DNA from: Candidatus Woesearchaeota archaeon
GTDB taxonomy: Archaea; Nanobdellota; Nanobdellia; Woesearchaeales; WAPJ01
Assembly (NCBI GenBank): GCA_015520785.1
Contig: WAPJ01000007.1
Location: forward strand, 1-14,082
Direction: 5' to 3'
DNA: 14,082 nucleotides
Shown here: positions 6,747 to 12,997 of the stretch, one piece after another
How the letters are laid out: every line of letters starts with the position of its first letter
Numbering within the stretch: position 1 is the stretch's first letter
Translations under genes and position numbers: made by a program
Notes under the pieces: generated by a model
Told to the model about the DNA's origin: nothing
The model's database searches: none
Seen by the model: only the letters and a program-made list of their open reading frames with translations

Positions 6747-8056
6747 ACACGCTCACCCCTGATGAGGCCGAGCCGCAAAGCCTGATCGCTCACAAGCTTA
6801 TGCGTTGGATCATACGTTTTCTTGAGGCGTTTAAACCTCGCAGTCTCGCGCGAGTACATGCGCTTAAAGACTTCGGGCGTGAGGAGACTATCCTTCGTCA
6901 AGTAGACTCTTCCCGCATGCTTGAGGATGATCCGGTCAAGCTCCTCAACGAGTCTTCCCGTGCGATTCGTGAGAGGGATATCCACTGCGAAGCTCACGCC
7001 CGGCTGCGTGAAGTCAAACACGCCCCGTAAGCGTTCCCGGCCTGTTGTCTTGAGCACGCTGACAAAACTCAAGAGATGATACTCTTGCATGGTCTTGATC
7101 ACACGGCTCACCGCGGCTTCCGCATGCGCGCGTGGAACGCTAAACTGGTATTGTACAAAGCCACGACCATACACGCGATTCCAGTCGCGGAGCGCGTCAA
7201 GCGGATAGAAGAAGCTGTCAACACTCTCCACACGCCTCCCCGCGGGCTGGAGGGCATAATACGCCCTGTTCGCGAAGCGCATAAACCGTTCGGAAGCCAT
7301 CACCCATCCTGGCAGGCTGAAGGGGACGCGCTTGACACGCTTCAAGGGGAGGCGGCCGGGGATGAAACGCCCACCCATCACAATCCCACGGCCAAGCGCA
7401 GTGCCACGCGCGCTCGTATCGATCCACGCGACCGTGTAGGGCAGTGAGGCTTCCATCCGGTAGAGGATGCGGAGCGTCTCCCTGAGATTACGCGTCTTGA
7501 CATGCTCGGCGAGGATGCGCGTGCCAGGAATCCGCTTCACGCGAAGGGTGACCGTAAGAATAATCCCGAGGAGGCCGTACGAGGCGAAGAAGTGTGTGAA
7601 CGCCCGGTCACGCTTCGTATACGTTCGGATGCTCCCATCAGCGTGGAGGATGGTGAGGGCTTCAACGCTATGAATAAAGCTGCCATGCACGTGATGGTCC
7701 TTCCCATGCACGTTGCTTGCCACGGCCCCGCCGAGCGTGATCCCCTTTGTCCCGGGTGTTATGAGGTAAAAACGCCCCCGGTTGAGGAGCCAGGGGAGGA
7801 GTTCTGCCAGCGTCATGCCCGCCTCGACCGTGAGGAGATCCTGCTCATCATCCCAGTGGAGGATACGCTTTAATCCCCGCATGTCAAGGAGAATCCTATT
7901 CAGGCTGGAATCACCATAACTATAATGATTCCCCGCGGGGAGGATCACGTCAGCCTCGCGCACCGCGCGGACAGCCTCCCCCCATGAAGCGGGTTTAATG
8001 ATGCGTGCCTTCCGGCAGCGTGAACGACTAAAACCACACACGACCTCTTCACGCAT
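6743..8056 (-). CDS. DprE1-like FAD-dependent polyprenylphosphoryl-ribose 2'-oxidase
   Basis: This 437-residue protein, close to mycobacterial DprE1 in size, aligns along its length. FAD-binding blocks are AGNHYSYGDSSLN (41-53), PGTKGITLGGAVASNVHGKDHH (starting at 101, with His117 of the flavin-contacting His-Gly) and ASYGLLGIILTVTL (158-171). The substrate domain has TVAWIDTS (208-215), FFYPLDALRDWNRVYG (282-297), FVQYQFSVP, and TKDS with Lys388 matching the active-site lysine. DprE1 oxidises the 2'-hydroxyl of decaprenylphosphoryl-ribose, at the membrane. The cysteine hit by benzothiazinones (Cys387 in M. tuberculosis) is Ala357 here. It is the first gene of an operon with the DprE2-like gene, with its own TATA box. 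Other VAO-family oxidases such as aldonolactone oxidases are alternatives, but the C-terminal matches and the partner gene favour DprE1. No signal or membrane segment is present. Confidence 0.9.
   Translation of the reverse strand: MREEVVCGFSRSRCRKARIIKPASWGEAVRAVREADVILPAGNHYSYGDSSLNRILLDMRGLKRILHWDDEQDLLTVEAGMTLAELLPWLLNRGRFYLITPGTKGITLGGAVASNVHGKDHHVHGSFIHSVEALTILHADGSIRTYTKRDRAFTHFFASYGLLGIILTVTLRVKRIPGTRILAEHVKTRNLRETLRILYRMEASLPYTVAWIDTSARGTALGRGIVMGGRFIPGRLPLKRVKRVPFSLPGWVMASERFMRFANRAYYALQPAGRRVESVDSFFYPLDALRDWNRVYGRGFVQYQFSVPRAHAEAAVSRVIKTMQEYHLLSFVSVLKTTGRERLRGVFDFTQPGVSFAVDIPLTNRTGRLVEELDRIILKHAGRVYLTKDSLLTPEVFKRMYSRETARFKRLKKTYDPTHKLVSDQALRLGLIRGERV
6753..6759 (-). promoter_or_regulatory. 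Ribosome binding site of the DprE2-like gene
   Basis: On the minus strand GGGGTGA lies inside the end of the DprE1-like gene, 6 nt before the overlapping start codon. The same GGTGA-type site precedes yjbQ and the second GT-C gene. It appears to be the working Shine-Dalgarno of this genome for operon-internal genes. Confidence 0.6.
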
Positions 8057-8079
8057 GCAGAGCGTGGAATGACGAGGGG

Positions 8080-8087
8080 CTTTAAAG
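8080..8087. promoter_or_regulatory. Palindromic TATA box of the DprE1 operon
   Basis: CTTTAAAG is a perfect palindrome 24 nt upstream of the DprE1-like start codon, giving a leaderless transcript. Because it is symmetrical it could also fire on the plus strand, toward a 41-codon reading frame starting at 8108. Confidence 0.5.
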
Positions 8088-8329
8088 GCTTCTGCAGGCT
8101 ATTCACGATGAAGGAGATAGAATCACAGCAGCAGTCCTCTCCACTCCTAAAGGATGAAGAAGAGGGAGAGATAGGCGTTCTTTTTTCTCTTCACCACTCT
8201 CTTCTCAGCATACCCATCTTTCCATTCTTCTGAAGGAGAGATTCATCAGCCTTTTCACGAGCCGGAATGAGGAGAAGGGATTGGAGAGAAAGGAGAGGGA
8301 TAATCGGGAGATGACTGAGAAATACCCTC
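8088..8329. other. Tandem-gene spacer with no firm gene
   Basis: The spacer lies between two minus-strand genes. Positions about 8238-8329 are purine-rich on the plus strand, giving the GT-C gene a pyrimidine-rich 3' flank like other gene ends here. Positions about 8180-8233 are pyrimidine-rich on the plus strand, a pattern seen elsewhere only where a plus-strand transcript ends. A 41-codon plus-strand frame (8108-8233, starting MKEIESQQQSS and ending in IFPFF) covers this part. Its C-terminal half is dictated by the C/T tract and there is no ribosome binding site, so I do not call it a gene. Confidence 0.4.
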
Positions 8330-10093
8330 CTACCAGAATGTTTTCACCCGGTCGCGTGGCGTGGGAATACCATTCAGAATAATCTCTGAGAAGTTCACAT
8401 TCTGGATGCAGGGACTCTTCTTCCGTGCGTACACTGCATAGTAGCCGCGATACGCGTCCTGGCGTTGCTTCCGCCAGACTTCCACGTATTCCTCGCGAAA
8501 ACGGGGATGGGCGAAGAGGAAATAGTTTGGCGGGTTGAGGATGGCGAAGACCATGTCCGGCTCCTCCTGAAAGAAATGAGTGTAGAATGGTTGCATGCTT
8601 GGAATGCTCGTGAGAATACGAGGATCCATACGGATAATCCTGGGGAAGGCTGGTTCTTCAAGCCATTGCTTATTCTCACGCCAGATGCGCGCGTACGTGT
8701 AATTCGCGAGGCCGGACAGGTCGAGGAAGCGTCGCTCACTATAATAGGCTGGAGCGCCAACCTCGCTACTCGCGACGAGGCCTGATGGGCAGAGGTGATC
8801 ACGCATCCACTCGCCAGCGGGAATATACGCGTAGCGGAATGGTGTTTTGGTAATACTCTCCTCCCAGAGGGTAATGCCTGCTTTTGCCTGTGGGATGAAG
8901 ATGATGAGGAAGCCGAGCGTGATGATAAATGGGAGTATCTGCTGCCAGAGAGTGATGCGGGTGAAGCGCTGGGCGAGATGGGTGAGCATGATGAATGCGA
9001 AGGGAATGAGGGGTGTGAGGAAGTAGTCCGCATACCTGCCGAGATCATGGCTGAAGAGGCTTCGGAAGAGGATGCTTGCAAGCGCATAGGCGAGGAGGAT
9101 GAGTGACGTGATCGTGAGGGATGATACGTCCCGCTTCTTCAATGTGGAGAAAAGTTGCTGGGAGAAGAGGATGAACGCGGGGATGAGGATATACCAGGTT
9201 TTGAAGAAGAGCTTCCAGAGGTAGGAGAGCGTACCAGTGAGGGTTATCTCACTCAGCTGAAGGGTCTTCCGATAGGCGGGTGGTGGAGTAATATGGCCAA
9301 AGGTGACTATTTTGAAGAGGAAGTACCAGGCGAGGAGGCTTCCCGCGAGAAGCGTGATGAGCAGATAGGCGTTCCTCTTCTCCTTCTGGAGGAGGGCGAG
9401 GAAGCTCGTAGTGAGAAGGATGCTTGTAATGAAGAATACGCCTTCAGGTCGACTATAAAGCGCGGCAAGCATGCTGAGCGTGAGGAGAAACCACCGCCAC
9501 CAGACGGGCTTGTTGAGCGTGTCGAGAAGGAGGATGAGCGTGGTGAAGATGAACGTGAGGAAGATAGGATTTGCAACGCCCAGCATACTATACTGCAGGT
9601 AAACTGGACTCGCGAGGACGAGTATGCCAGCGAGGATGCTGATGAGATGGGATTGTCCGAGGCGGAGGAGGAGGCTTCGCGTTGCGAAGAAGCTTGCCAG
9701 GTAGAAGAGGAAGGGGATCAGCTTGGAGAGGAGATAGAGATCAGCATGCGTAAGCAGACGTGCGAGTGCGATGAGGATGACAAGGAGGATACTGGAAGCA
9801 CCCTCATCAGGCCCATACGATGGCGTGTATGAGAGCATGTGTGAGGTGATGAGGTTTTCCGCGTAGCGGAGGATCATGAAGTGATCATCATTCCACACGG
9901 CCAGGTAGAGTGACTGCCAGAGGCTCACCAGGAGGGGGAGGATGAGGAGGAAGACAATCCAGGGAGTGAAGGGATGGGCTGCAAGCGTTTCAATCCGTTC
10001 AAGAGGAGGAAGGGTTGGTTTTCCACTCTCCTCTCCTCGCGCTTGCCGTTTCTGCTTCTTCCACTTCTTCCGCTTCACCATACGTGTGATCAT
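8330..10093 (-). CDS. GT-C fold membrane glycosyltransferase, AftB-like features
   Basis: This 587-residue protein has a basic cytoplasmic N-terminus (about 20 residues rich in Lys/Arg), some 10-12 hydrophobic helices, and a soluble C-terminal domain after about residue 400. The first outer loop carries WNDDHFMILRYAENL (residues 67-81), then YTPSYGPDEGASSILLV. This matches the D-D ... RYAxNL ... G.xEGxSS layout of GT-C enzymes such as mycobacterial AftB, where the Asp pair is catalytic. The C-terminal domain (AGEWMRDHL, EVGAPAYYSERRFLDLSGLANY) is also typical of this group. GT-C enzymes take sugars from polyprenyl-phosphate donors on the outer face of the membrane. AftB uses decaprenylphosphoryl-arabinose, which fits the DprE-like genes downstream. 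The start overlaps the GT2 stop (ATGA), so the two form an operon. Donor and acceptor are inferred; a mannosyl- or glucosyltransferase is possible. Confidence 0.82.
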   Translation of the reverse strand: MITRMVKRKKWKKQKRQARGEESGKPTLPPLERIETLAAHPFTPWIVFLLILPLLVSLWQSLYLAVWNDDHFMILRYAENLITSHMLSYTPSYGPDEGASSILLVILIALARLLTHADLYLLSKLIPFLFYLASFFATRSLLLRLGQSHLISILAGILVLASPVYLQYSMLGVANPIFLTFIFTTLILLLDTLNKPVWWRWFLLTLSMLAALYSRPEGVFFITSILLTTSFLALLQKEKRNAYLLITLLAGSLLAWYFLFKIVTFGHITPPPAYRKTLQLSEITLTGTLSYLWKLFFKTWYILIPAFILFSQQLFSTLKKRDVSSLTITSLILLAYALASILFRSLFSHDLGRYADYFLTPLIPFAFIMLTHLAQRFTRITLWQQILPFIITLGFLIIFIPQAKAGITLWEESITKTPFRYAYIPAGEWMRDHLCPSGLVASSEVGAPAYYSERRFLDLSGLANYTYARIWRENKQWLEEPAFPRIIRMDPRILTSIPSMQPFYTHFFQEEPDMVFAILNPPNYFLFAHPRFREEYVEVWRKQRQDAYRGYYAVYARKKSPCIQNVNFSEIILNGIPTPRDRVKTFW

Positions 10094-10824
10094 GCCTTTA
10101 TTTCAAACTTCCATCGTGGCTGGATGCGGAGCCAGAGGAGGATGAGCGCGGTGCGGATGCCATCCCGTACGCGGACTTTCTTCCCCTCCTTGAAGGTACG
10201 GCCCGTATACTTGATAGGCACCTCGTAGATGGTATGACCGCGGCGCATGACCTTCGCGCTAATCTCAGGGTCAAAGCCGAAGCCCTTCTCCGTCAGCTTA
10301 AGGCCTTGGATTGCCTCGCGGCGGAACATCTTATAGCATGTGAGTAAGTCCGTGATCCGTTGGAGGTAGAGGATGCGTGCAAGCATTGTCAGAAAGCGAT
10401 TGCCGAAATAGTAGAGCCAGTAGCTCTCGCGGAGGGGGATGAGATACCTGCTCCCATACACGACCTGGGCGCGCGTGTTGAGGAGCGTGTAGAGCATTTG
10501 GAGCATGTCCTCAGGATAGTATTCCAGGTCTGCATCCTGGATGACGATAATGCTTCCCGTGGCATGCTTGAGAGCGGTTCTCACGGCTGCGCCTTTCCCC
10601 ATGTTCTCCGCATGCTGATAGACGCGGATGAGCTGTGGGTGTGCTGCCTGGAGGCGTTGCATGATCTCCCAGCTCTTGTCATGGCTTGCATCATCAACGA
10701 TGATCAGCTCGATTGGGATGGGCCAGTCAACCCTGAGGACGCGCCGGACGATCTCTTCGAGCGTAGCCTCCTCATTATAGACGGGCATGAGAATACTCAG
10801 TTTTTCCTGACTATAGGATGGCAT
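10090..10824 (-). CDS. GT2 polyprenyl-phosphate glycosyltransferase (DPM1-like)
   Basis: This 244-residue GT-A fold enzyme has PVYNE (14-18), VDDAS (43-47), GKGAAVRTAL (76-85), the metal-binding DADLEYYPED (97-106) and GSRY. This is the DPM1 pattern: transfer of a hexose (mannose or glucose) from a nucleotide sugar to dolichyl phosphate on the cytoplasmic face. It lacks C-terminal transmembrane helices; the last 25 residues form a short amphipathic stretch, as in single-domain DPM1 enzymes. It is the first gene of a unit with the GT-C enzyme, overlapping it by 4 nt. The simplest reading is that it makes a lipid-linked sugar, which may be the donor for that very GT-C enzyme or for another. This weakens any one-to-one link between the GT-C gene and arabinose. 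Its own TATA box lies 25 nt upstream of the ATG. Confidence 0.9.
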   Translation of the reverse strand: MPSYSQEKLSILMPVYNEEATLEEIVRRVLRVDWPIPIELIIVDDASHDKSWEIMQRLQAAHPQLIRVYQHAENMGKGAAVRTALKHATGSIIVIQDADLEYYPEDMLQMLYTLLNTRAQVVYGSRYLIPLRESYWLYYFGNRFLTMLARILYLQRITDLLTCYKMFRREAIQGLKLTEKGFGFDPEISAKVMRRGHTIYEVPIKYTGRTFKEGKKVRVRDGIRTALILLWLRIQPRWKFEIKA

Positions 10825-10848
10825 GCGATGAGCGTTGCAGGGATGGGA

Positions 10849-10860
10849 CTTATAAAAATA
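10849..10860 (-). promoter_or_regulatory. TATA box of the GT2/GT-C operon
   Basis: On the minus strand this reads TATTTTTATAAG, the most AT-rich box in the window, 25 nt upstream of the GT2 start codon. It lies in the 56-nt gap after the nucleotidylyltransferase gene, so GT2 and GT-C can be expressed on their own as a leaderless transcript. Confidence 0.55.
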
Positions 10861-10880
10861 CGGTTTTTGTTGAATACGCT

Positions 10881-12026
10881 TTAGGGGAGGAGGTGATACT
10901 TCCGATAGGTTGGTCGCAGATCATTCCTCACTGGATTAAGACTTCTTAGCGGATACGTAATGATACGCCCGTTCCGCTCCGCGATGATACTATTCTCCAC
11001 ATCCCTTTCGGGATACCATTCAATGCCTGGGAGGATGACGACACGGTTAAGCCTGACGGGACGGGTTGAGTCCGTGGGGAGGATTGTTACGCCCGGGCCG
11101 ATAATTGTCTGTCGGGCATGCACGCCTTCCACGTGCGCGTTGAAGCCGATGATACTCGCTTCAAGCATGCTCTCCCAGACGTGGTCTGTTTGAATAATAC
11201 TCCTTCTCCCCGTGAGGGCTTCTGCCGTGTGGAGCATGCCTTTCACGGTGCCCGTATCATACCATTCCTCTACGCGTACTGGCTGGAGGCATGCGCATGT
11301 CCTCCCGAGATAGGTGAGGAGCTGGTCAAGCCCATATTCTCGCCAGGATGGTGGTGGAACATGATTGAATGCTTCTCGGAGATGCTTGAGAGGGAAGCTG
11401 TAGATGCCGATGAGCGCATCCCCACTCTCAAAACGGTCGGGTTTTTCCTTAACATACCGTTGTCCCCGATCATCCTCGCGGAGAACACCGTACGCCCTGA
11501 CGTCAGGCACGCGCTTCACGCCCACGAGGACAGCATCATCCCTGCTGAAGAATGCTGCTGGCACGCGCCACACGCCGTTCGTTTTGACGAGCGTATCAGC
11601 AAAGTGGATGACGACGCGCGTCTCCTCGGGGAGGGGTGCTGCCTTAAGTGCTTGCTGGACGGCACTCGCATTCCCTTCGGGTGGTTGTTGGACGAGCGTC
11701 CGATACAGGGCAGGATGGGATGGCTGATGGAGGAATGCTGACAGCCGTTCTACAGCATAATGGTTGAGATTGCCAGTGACGATGCGGACCTCGTCAAACG
11801 GGAAGCCCTCCTCAAAAGCATACTGGTCAAGGATGTGTTCGAGCATGCTCTTCCCGGCTATGGGCTGGAAGAGCTTGGGCAGACCATACGCTGCATCCGT
11901 GAGGGGCCAGACGCGCGTACCCTTCCCACCCGCGGGGATGATAAGAACCGTATACGCCTTCTTTTCAAGGCGCGGGACTGGCTGGTATGCGGGTTGGATA
12001 GGGGGAGAGGATACGGTTTCCAGCAT
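10881..12026 (-). CDS. Sugar-1-phosphate nucleotidylyltransferase with C-terminal extension
   Basis: This 381-residue protein has the nucleotidyltransferase signature AGGKGTRVWPLT (32-43) followed by PKLFQPIAGKSMLEHIL (50-66), a HFADTL segment with the metal-binding Asp (Asp144), VKEKP (192-196), GIYSF (207-211) and EWYDTGT (254-260). It would join a sugar-1-phosphate to an NTP, giving an NDP-sugar in the cytoplasm. Glucose-1-phosphate is the commonest substrate in the RmlA-like group, but the base and sugar cannot be read here. Residues about 280-350 look like a short left-handed beta-helix (ASIIGFNAHVEGVHARQTIIGPGVTI is cut short in this quote to ASIIGFNAHVEG), as in archaeal bifunctional or allosteric members. 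The first 25 residues are an unusual Pro-rich extension before the first strand. It probably supplies the nucleotide sugar for the GT2 enzyme next door. A weak TATA lies 25 nt upstream of the start. Confidence 0.87.
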   Translation of the reverse strand: MLETVSSPPIQPAYQPVPRLEKKAYTVLIIPAGGKGTRVWPLTDAAYGLPKLFQPIAGKSMLEHILDQYAFEEGFPFDEVRIVTGNLNHYAVERLSAFLHQPSHPALYRTLVQQPPEGNASAVQQALKAAPLPEETRVVIHFADTLVKTNGVWRVPAAFFSRDDAVLVGVKRVPDVRAYGVLREDDRGQRYVKEKPDRFESGDALIGIYSFPLKHLREAFNHVPPPSWREYGLDQLLTYLGRTCACLQPVRVEEWYDTGTVKGMLHTAEALTGRRSIIQTDHVWESMLEASIIGFNAHVEGVHARQTIIGPGVTILPTDSTRPVRLNRVVILPGIEWYPERDVENSIIAERNGRIITYPLRSLNPVRNDLRPTYRKYHLLP

Positions 12027-12050
12027 ACGCGCATGGCAGGGGAAGAGGAG

Positions 12051-12058
12051 TATTTGAA
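12051..12058 (-). promoter_or_regulatory. Weak TATA-like box of the nucleotidylyltransferase gene
   Basis: On the minus strand this reads TTCAAATA, 25 nt upstream of the start codon at 12026. The sequence is a poor TATA match; the spacing is what supports it. Confidence 0.3.
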
Positions 12059-12078
12059 GGTTTACCCCTAGCAGGGCG

Positions 12079-12088
12079 TTTTATAAGG
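12079..12088 (+). promoter_or_regulatory. TATA box of the UbiA/GT-C operon
   Basis: GTTTTATAAG ends 22 nt before the ATG at 12110, giving a leaderless or very short leader. It sits in an 83-nt gap with the divergent nucleotidylyltransferase promoter, so both directions of the locus start within about 30 nt of each other. Confidence 0.55.
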
Positions 12089-12109
12089 AGAGGAGGGTTC
12101 ACACACACC

Positions 12110-12967
12110 ATGCACGCTCAGGATATCATCCGCCTCCTGCGTGTCAAGCAGTGGGTGAAGAACCTGCTCGTCTTCACAGGTGTCTTCTTCGCTGGGAGGC
12201 TCACGGACCTGCACCTCCTCCTTCAAGCAGTGCTAGTGTTCATCGCGTTCAGCCTTGCGGCAAGCATCGTGTATATCTTGAATGATCTAAAGGATCGGGA
12301 AGCGGACAGGCAGCATCCCGCCAAGAAGAACCGGCCATTGGCGAATGGGCGCGTCACGCCACGCCAGGCAAGCCTGATCATCATCATCCTCCTCATCCTC
12401 CTAGGAGTAGTCTTCGCATTCCTCCCGTGGAAGGTGCATGCCATTATCACCACGTACATCCTCTTCAACCTCGCCTACACCTTCTGGTTGAAGCATATCG
12501 TCCTCCTCGACGTGTACAGCCTCAGCCTGAATTATCTCTTCCGCATCCTCGCCGGAACCACGGGGCTTGGCATTCCACCCTCCGCCTGGCTCCTCCTCTT
12601 CTTCTTCTTCGCCAGTCTCTACTTCGCGTTCGAGAAGCGTGAGCATGAGCTTGACACGCGCGCCGCGAAGCGCGTCCTCAGAGTCTACACGCGCGCATAC
12701 CTGCAGGGGATGCGCCTGGTCATGCTCGGCCTCCTCATCATGACCTATGCGATTTACGTCATGTTCAAACACAAGGCTGGATTCTGGTTCCTCACGAGCA
12801 TCCCCCTCCTCCTCGCCATCTTCGCCTGGCATGAACTGCATGAGGACAAGCTCAACTTTTTCGAAGAAGCCGTCATGGATCCCCTGCTCATCATCCTCAT
12901 CATCCTCTGGCTGCTCAGCGTGAGCCTCGGCTTATACGCTGGCTGGCAGCCACTCCACCTCGCCTAA
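12110..12967 (+). CDS. UbiA-family polyprenyl-phosphate phosphoribosyltransferase (DPPR synthase-like)
   Basis: This 285-residue integral membrane protein has about nine hydrophobic helices. Near the N-terminus it reads RLLRVKQWVKNLLVFTGVFF, close to the RPRQWVKN start of Rv3806c. The Asp-rich motif NDLKDREADRQHPAKKNRPLA begins at Asn58 (NDxxDxxxD, then HPxKxxRP), and LAYTFWLKH (121-129) follows, both as in DPPR synthase rather than in menaquinone or haem prenyltransferases. In mycobacteria this enzyme transfers phosphoribose from PRPP to decaprenyl phosphate, the first committed step to the arabinose donor. In an archaeon the lipid would be a dolichyl-type phosphate. It is the first gene of a plus-strand operon; a second GT-C gene starts 30 nt after it. 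Codons are strongly C-ending (CTC, ATC). UbiA enzymes making archaeal lipids are the main alternative, but they lack the HPxKxxRP stretch. Confidence 0.9.
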   Translation: MHAQDIIRLLRVKQWVKNLLVFTGVFFAGRLTDLHLLLQAVLVFIAFSLAASIVYILNDLKDREADRQHPAKKNRPLANGRVTPRQASLIIIILLILLGVVFAFLPWKVHAIITTYILFNLAYTFWLKHIVLLDVYSLSLNYLFRILAGTTGLGIPPSAWLLLFFFFASLYFAFEKREHELDTRAAKRVLRVYTRAYLQGMRLVMLGLLIMTYAIYVMFKHKAGFWFLTSIPLLLAIFAWHELHEDKLNFFEEAVMDPLLIILIILWLLSVSLGLYAGWQPLHLA

Positions 12968-12984
12968 AAAAGAATGAAGGGAAT

Positions 12985-12990
12985 GGGTGA
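12985..12990 (+). promoter_or_regulatory. Ribosome binding site of the second GT-C gene
   Basis: GGGTGA lies 7 nt before the ATG at 12998. It decides this start over the in-frame ATGs at 12974 and 12983. Confidence 0.5.
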
Positions 12991-12997
12991 AGAATGT

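Noticed and set aside
9155..9832. A 225-codon, very acidic open frame on the plus strand
   Set aside because: It is the antisense shadow of the GT-C gene: hydrophobic codons such as CTC and TTC on the minus strand read as GAG and GAA on the plus strand. No ribosome binding site or homology.
10884..10896. GGAGGTGAT on the plus strand, a perfect Shine-Dalgarno (and complement of the 16S rRNA 3' end)
   Set aside because: No plus-strand start codon or gene follows. It encodes the last residues (HLLP) of the nucleotidylyltransferase on the minus strand. There is no 16S sequence here.
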